Assembly: GCA_028286165.1 (NCBI GenBank)
Contig: JAPYMU010000213.1
Location: forward strand, 1 to 7,525
Length of the DNA stretch: 7,525 bases
DNA from: Spongiicolonus versatilis
Lineage (GTDB): Bacteria > Pseudomonadota > Gammaproteobacteria > Arenicellales > Spongiicolonaceae
Direction of reading: 5' to 3'
The notes beneath the pieces are model-generated. The model was not told where the DNA came from, searched no databases, and saw only the letters and a program-made list of their open reading frames with translations. The stretch's first letter is position 1. Each line of letters begins with the position of its first letter. The position numbers and the translations under genes were made by a program. This document shows, piece by piece, positions 6,058 through 7,525 of the stretch.

Positions 6058-7332
6058 ATGTTCACCCTTATGGACACCGCCGCCCAGCATGCGGCAATTA
6101 AAGTCATCGGCGTCGGCGGCGGCGGCGGCAACGCCGTCGACCACATGGCGCAATCCGGCGTTGAGGGCGTGCAGTTCATCAACGTCAACACCGACGCCCA
6201 GGCCCTGCAGGGCTCCAGCGTCGGCAGCCTGCTGCAACTCGGCACCGGCCTGACCAAGGGCCTGGGCGCCGGCGCCAACCCCGAAGTGGGCCGCCAGTCG
6301 GCCATGGACGACTGGGACAGCATCGCCGAGATGCTGGACGGCACCGACATGCTGTTCCTCGCCGCCGGCATGGGCGGCGGCACCGGCACCGGCGCGGCGC
6401 CGGTGATTGCCCAGGTGGCGCGCGAGAAGGGCATCCTCACGGTGGCCGTGGTCACCCGGCCCTTTGCCGTGGAGGGCGCCAAGCGGACGCGCGTCGCGGT
6501 CCAGGGAATCAAGGATCTGAAGGCCCAGGTGGACTCCCTCATCACCATCCCCAACGACCGGGTTCTGCAAACCATGGGCTGCGGCACGCACATGAAGGAT
6601 GCATTCGCCGCGGTCAACGAGGTGCTGCTGAATGCGGTGCAGGGCATCAGCGAATTAATCACCCGCCCCGGCATGATCAACGTGGACTTTGCCGACGTGC
6701 GCGCCGTAATGGCGGAAATGGGCGACGCCGTCATGGGCAGCGCCACCGCCGCCGGCGAGGACCGCGCCGGCGAGGCCATCACCAACGCCATCGCCAGCCC
6801 GCTGCTGGACGACATCAGCATCGGCGGCGCCCGCGGCGTGCTGGTAAACATCACCGCCAGCGATGCCTTCGGCATGGGCGAATACGCCGAAATCGGCGAC
6901 CGCGTGAACGACCAGGTGAGCGAGGACGCCACGGTGATTTTCGGCGTCGCCCTGGACAACCGCATGGAGGACCGCCTGCGCGTCACCATCATCGCCACCG
7001 GCATCCAGAGCGCCTCCACGGTCCCCGCCCTCGCCGAGTCGCAAGTCCCGCCCACCGATGGAAACGGCGGCGGTGGCGGCGGCCAGCCGCGCCAGTTGCC
7101 GGCCCTGACCGCCGTCAACGGCAAAACCAACTACGCCCTGCTGGACGAGCCAACCGCCCTGCGCCGCAAGGCCCCGCCGCCGGAGCAAAACTCCGCCGCT
7201 CCCGGCAATGGCCGCCGCCCGCCGCCCAACCCGCCCCTGCGCGGCACCAAAGTCGCCGTCGCCGGCGGCCAGGAAATTGACCTGGACGACTTGACCGACC
7301 TGCCGTTCTTCCTGCGCAACCAGGCCGACTGA
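6058..7332 (+). CDS. ftsZ: FtsZ, tubulin-like GTPase that forms the division ring
   Basis: FtsZ polymerises with GTP at midcell and sets the division site. The 424-residue product begins with IKVIGVGGGGGNAVDHM (14-30), then NTDAQAL (44-50), GLGAGANPEVG (68-78) and the tubulin signature GMGGGTGTG (104-112). TIPNDR at 163-168 and the T7 synergy loop NVDFADVR (208-215) follow, the latter with catalytic Asp210 and Asp213 (E. coli 209 and 212). The C-terminal core has ARGVLVNITA (258-267) and RVTIIATGI (308-316). A disordered linker (about 317-407) is rich in Gly, Pro, Ala and Asn, including a six-Gly run near 337-342, and is clearly longer than that of E. coli. The final DLDDLTDLPFFLRNQAD (408-424) is the conserved peptide that binds FtsA and other partners. 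The stretch MGCGTHMKDAF (173-183) departs from the usual G(R)G...DAF. The preceding gap and strong ribosome binding site suggest separate translation control. Confidence 0.99.
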   Translation: MFTLMDTAAQHAAIKVIGVGGGGGNAVDHMAQSGVEGVQFINVNTDAQALQGSSVGSLLQLGTGLTKGLGAGANPEVGRQSAMDDWDSIAEMLDGTDMLFLAAGMGGGTGTGAAPVIAQVAREKGILTVAVVTRPFAVEGAKRTRVAVQGIKDLKAQVDSLITIPNDRVLQTMGCGTHMKDAFAAVNEVLLNAVQGISELITRPGMINVDFADVRAVMAEMGDAVMGSATAAGEDRAGEAITNAIASPLLDDISIGGARGVLVNITASDAFGMGEYAEIGDRVNDQVSEDATVIFGVALDNRMEDRLRVTIIATGIQSASTVPALAESQVPPTDGNGGGGGGQPRQLPALTAVNGKTNYALLDEPTALRRKAPPPEQNSAAPGNGRRPPPNPPLRGTKVAVAGGQEIDLDDLTDLPFFLRNQAD

Positions 7333-7345
7333 CCGGCCCAAACCC

Positions 7346-7382
7346 CCGCCGCCCCCGCGCCGCCAACGGCCGGGGGCGGCGG
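7346..7382 (+). terminator. GC-rich hairpin after ftsZ, possible 3' end signal
   Basis: The arms CCGCCGCCCCCG (7346-7357) and CGGGGGCGGCGG (7371-7382) form a perfect 12-bp stem around a 13-base loop that could itself close with GCC/GGC. It starts 13 bases after the ftsZ stop, a normal place for a terminator. No T run follows, so it is not a classic intrinsic terminator; it may protect the 3' end after Rho-dependent stop or pause polymerase. In such GC-rich DNA a stem of this kind could also arise by chance, though 12 perfect pairs is long. Confidence 0.4.
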
Positions 7383-7423
7383 TGCGCCTGCAGAAAACCT
7401 TGGCCCGGCAAAGCCGCCCGGCC

Positions 7424-7503
7424 AAAAAAAGATAACGGCGCTGGGGGGGTCGCAACATCCCCGCGGATCACAATGTCCGGGGCTACGATTGGCTCCAGCG
7501 CCG
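7424..7503 (-). terminator. Terminator-like inverted repeat read on the minus strand
   Basis: Read on the minus strand, CGGCGCTGG (7503-7495) pairs perfectly with CCAGCGCCG (7444-7436) and is followed by TTATCTTTTTTT (7435-7424). The roughly 50-base interior contains a second stem: CCCC (7459-7462) with GGGG (7479-7482) and GGA (7465-7467) with TCC (7476-7478), with a two-base bulge. A stem followed by a T run is the layout of an intrinsic terminator for a gene entering from the right. The large interior is unusual for a simple terminator, so a structured RNA or repeat element remains possible. Confidence 0.35.
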
Positions 7504-7525
7504 CTAACACCATCCACCTTGCCAC

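Larger units (their letters stand above)
7333..7525. other. Non-coding tail after ftsZ
   Basis: No reading frame here resembles a known protein, and minus-strand frames that stay open across it continue antisense into ftsZ and look like composition artefacts. In many gammaproteobacteria lpxC would follow on the + strand; its start is not seen in these 193 bases. The region holds two inverted repeats, a seven-A run (7424-7430), a G7 run (7443-7449) and a C/A-rich end. I found no convincing sigma-70 promoter pair. Confidence 0.7.

Noticed and set aside
5721..7130. A 469-codon open frame on the minus strand across ftsA and ftsZ
   Set aside because: It is antisense to two unmistakable genes, its protein is low-complexity Ala/Pro/Ser/Arg with no recognisable domain, and long antisense frames are expected where third positions are nearly all G or C.
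1..7332. An undescribed system hidden within the cluster
   Set aside because: Every base up to 7332 is accounted for by seven well-known genes and short junctions; no inserted gene, fusion, frameshift or foreign-composition block was seen.
7400..7430. Inverted repeat TTGGCC...GGCCAA with an A7 run
   Set aside because: Only six perfect outer pairs with poorly matched inner part; on + it is followed by A, not T, and on minus by a weak GGTTTTC. Not strong enough to call a separate terminator.
7400..7436. Possible sigma-70 promoter (TTGGCC and GATAAC)
   Set aside because: The boxes are about 25 bases apart, far from the usual 16-18, and both deviate from consensus.
7436..7503. Terminal inverted repeats of a small mobile element
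   Set aside because: The repeats are only 9 bp, flank about 50 bases, and show no target duplication or transposase nearby; a terminator or simple structured RNA fits better.
7115..7525. Minus-strand open frames running from the right edge into the end of ftsZ
   Set aside because: They read through the inverted repeats and antisense to the ftsZ linker and conserved tail; the proteins are Ala/Gly/Arg-rich without motifs. A real convergent gene should end before these structures.

Overview
The window carries the downstream half of a division and cell wall (dcw) cluster. Seven genes lie head to tail on the + strand in the order ftsW (3' part only), murG, murC, murB, ftsQ, ftsA, ftsZ, followed by about 190 bases of non-coding DNA. 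The DNA is very GC-rich (roughly 70% by eye, with strong third-position G/C). The proteins resemble their proteobacterial, especially gammaproteobacterial, counterparts: FtsQ has the QWPD/ARW-like and LARF...VDLRY stretches, FtsA has a GGTTDIAVF-type ATP site and RPPR...TLAEVIEPR, and FtsZ ends in the FLRxQAD tail. murB directly after murC, as the short (type II) form, fits a gammaproteobacterium outside the enterics, possibly a lineage known mainly from metagenomes. Genus cannot be read from this window.

Layout: ftsW 1-470 (5' truncated by the window edge), murG 467-1594, murC 1587-2975, murB 2972-3904, ftsQ 3904-4776, ftsA 4785-6020, ftsZ 6058-7332. The first five genes overlap their neighbours by 1 to 8 bases, ftsQ-ftsA are 8 bases apart, and ftsA-ftsZ are separated by a 37-base C/A-rich leader with the strongest ribosome binding site in the window. 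There is no room for an internal promoter between genes before ftsA, so one polycistronic message is the simplest reading; promoters inside coding sequence cannot be excluded.

How the genes work together: MurB and MurC carry out successive cytoplasmic steps (UDP-MurNAc formation, then L-Ala addition). MurG adds GlcNAc to lipid I at the inner face of the membrane. FtsW polymerises the resulting lipid II at the septum. FtsZ forms the ring, FtsA anchors it to the membrane, and FtsQ links the early ring to the late septal synthesis complex. ddlB, often found between murC/murB and ftsQ in related clusters, is absent here.

After ftsZ, the 193-base tail has no convincing gene. It contains a perfect GC-rich hairpin just past the ftsZ stop and, further on, an inverted repeat that on the minus strand is followed by a T-rich run, which looks like the terminator of a convergent neighbour. 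I see no mobile element, CRISPR array, tRNA or rRNA, and no evidence for a new biological system. The items worth a second look are modest: the downstream intergenic structure, the missing ddlB, and a few substitutions in conserved motifs of MurG and FtsZ.
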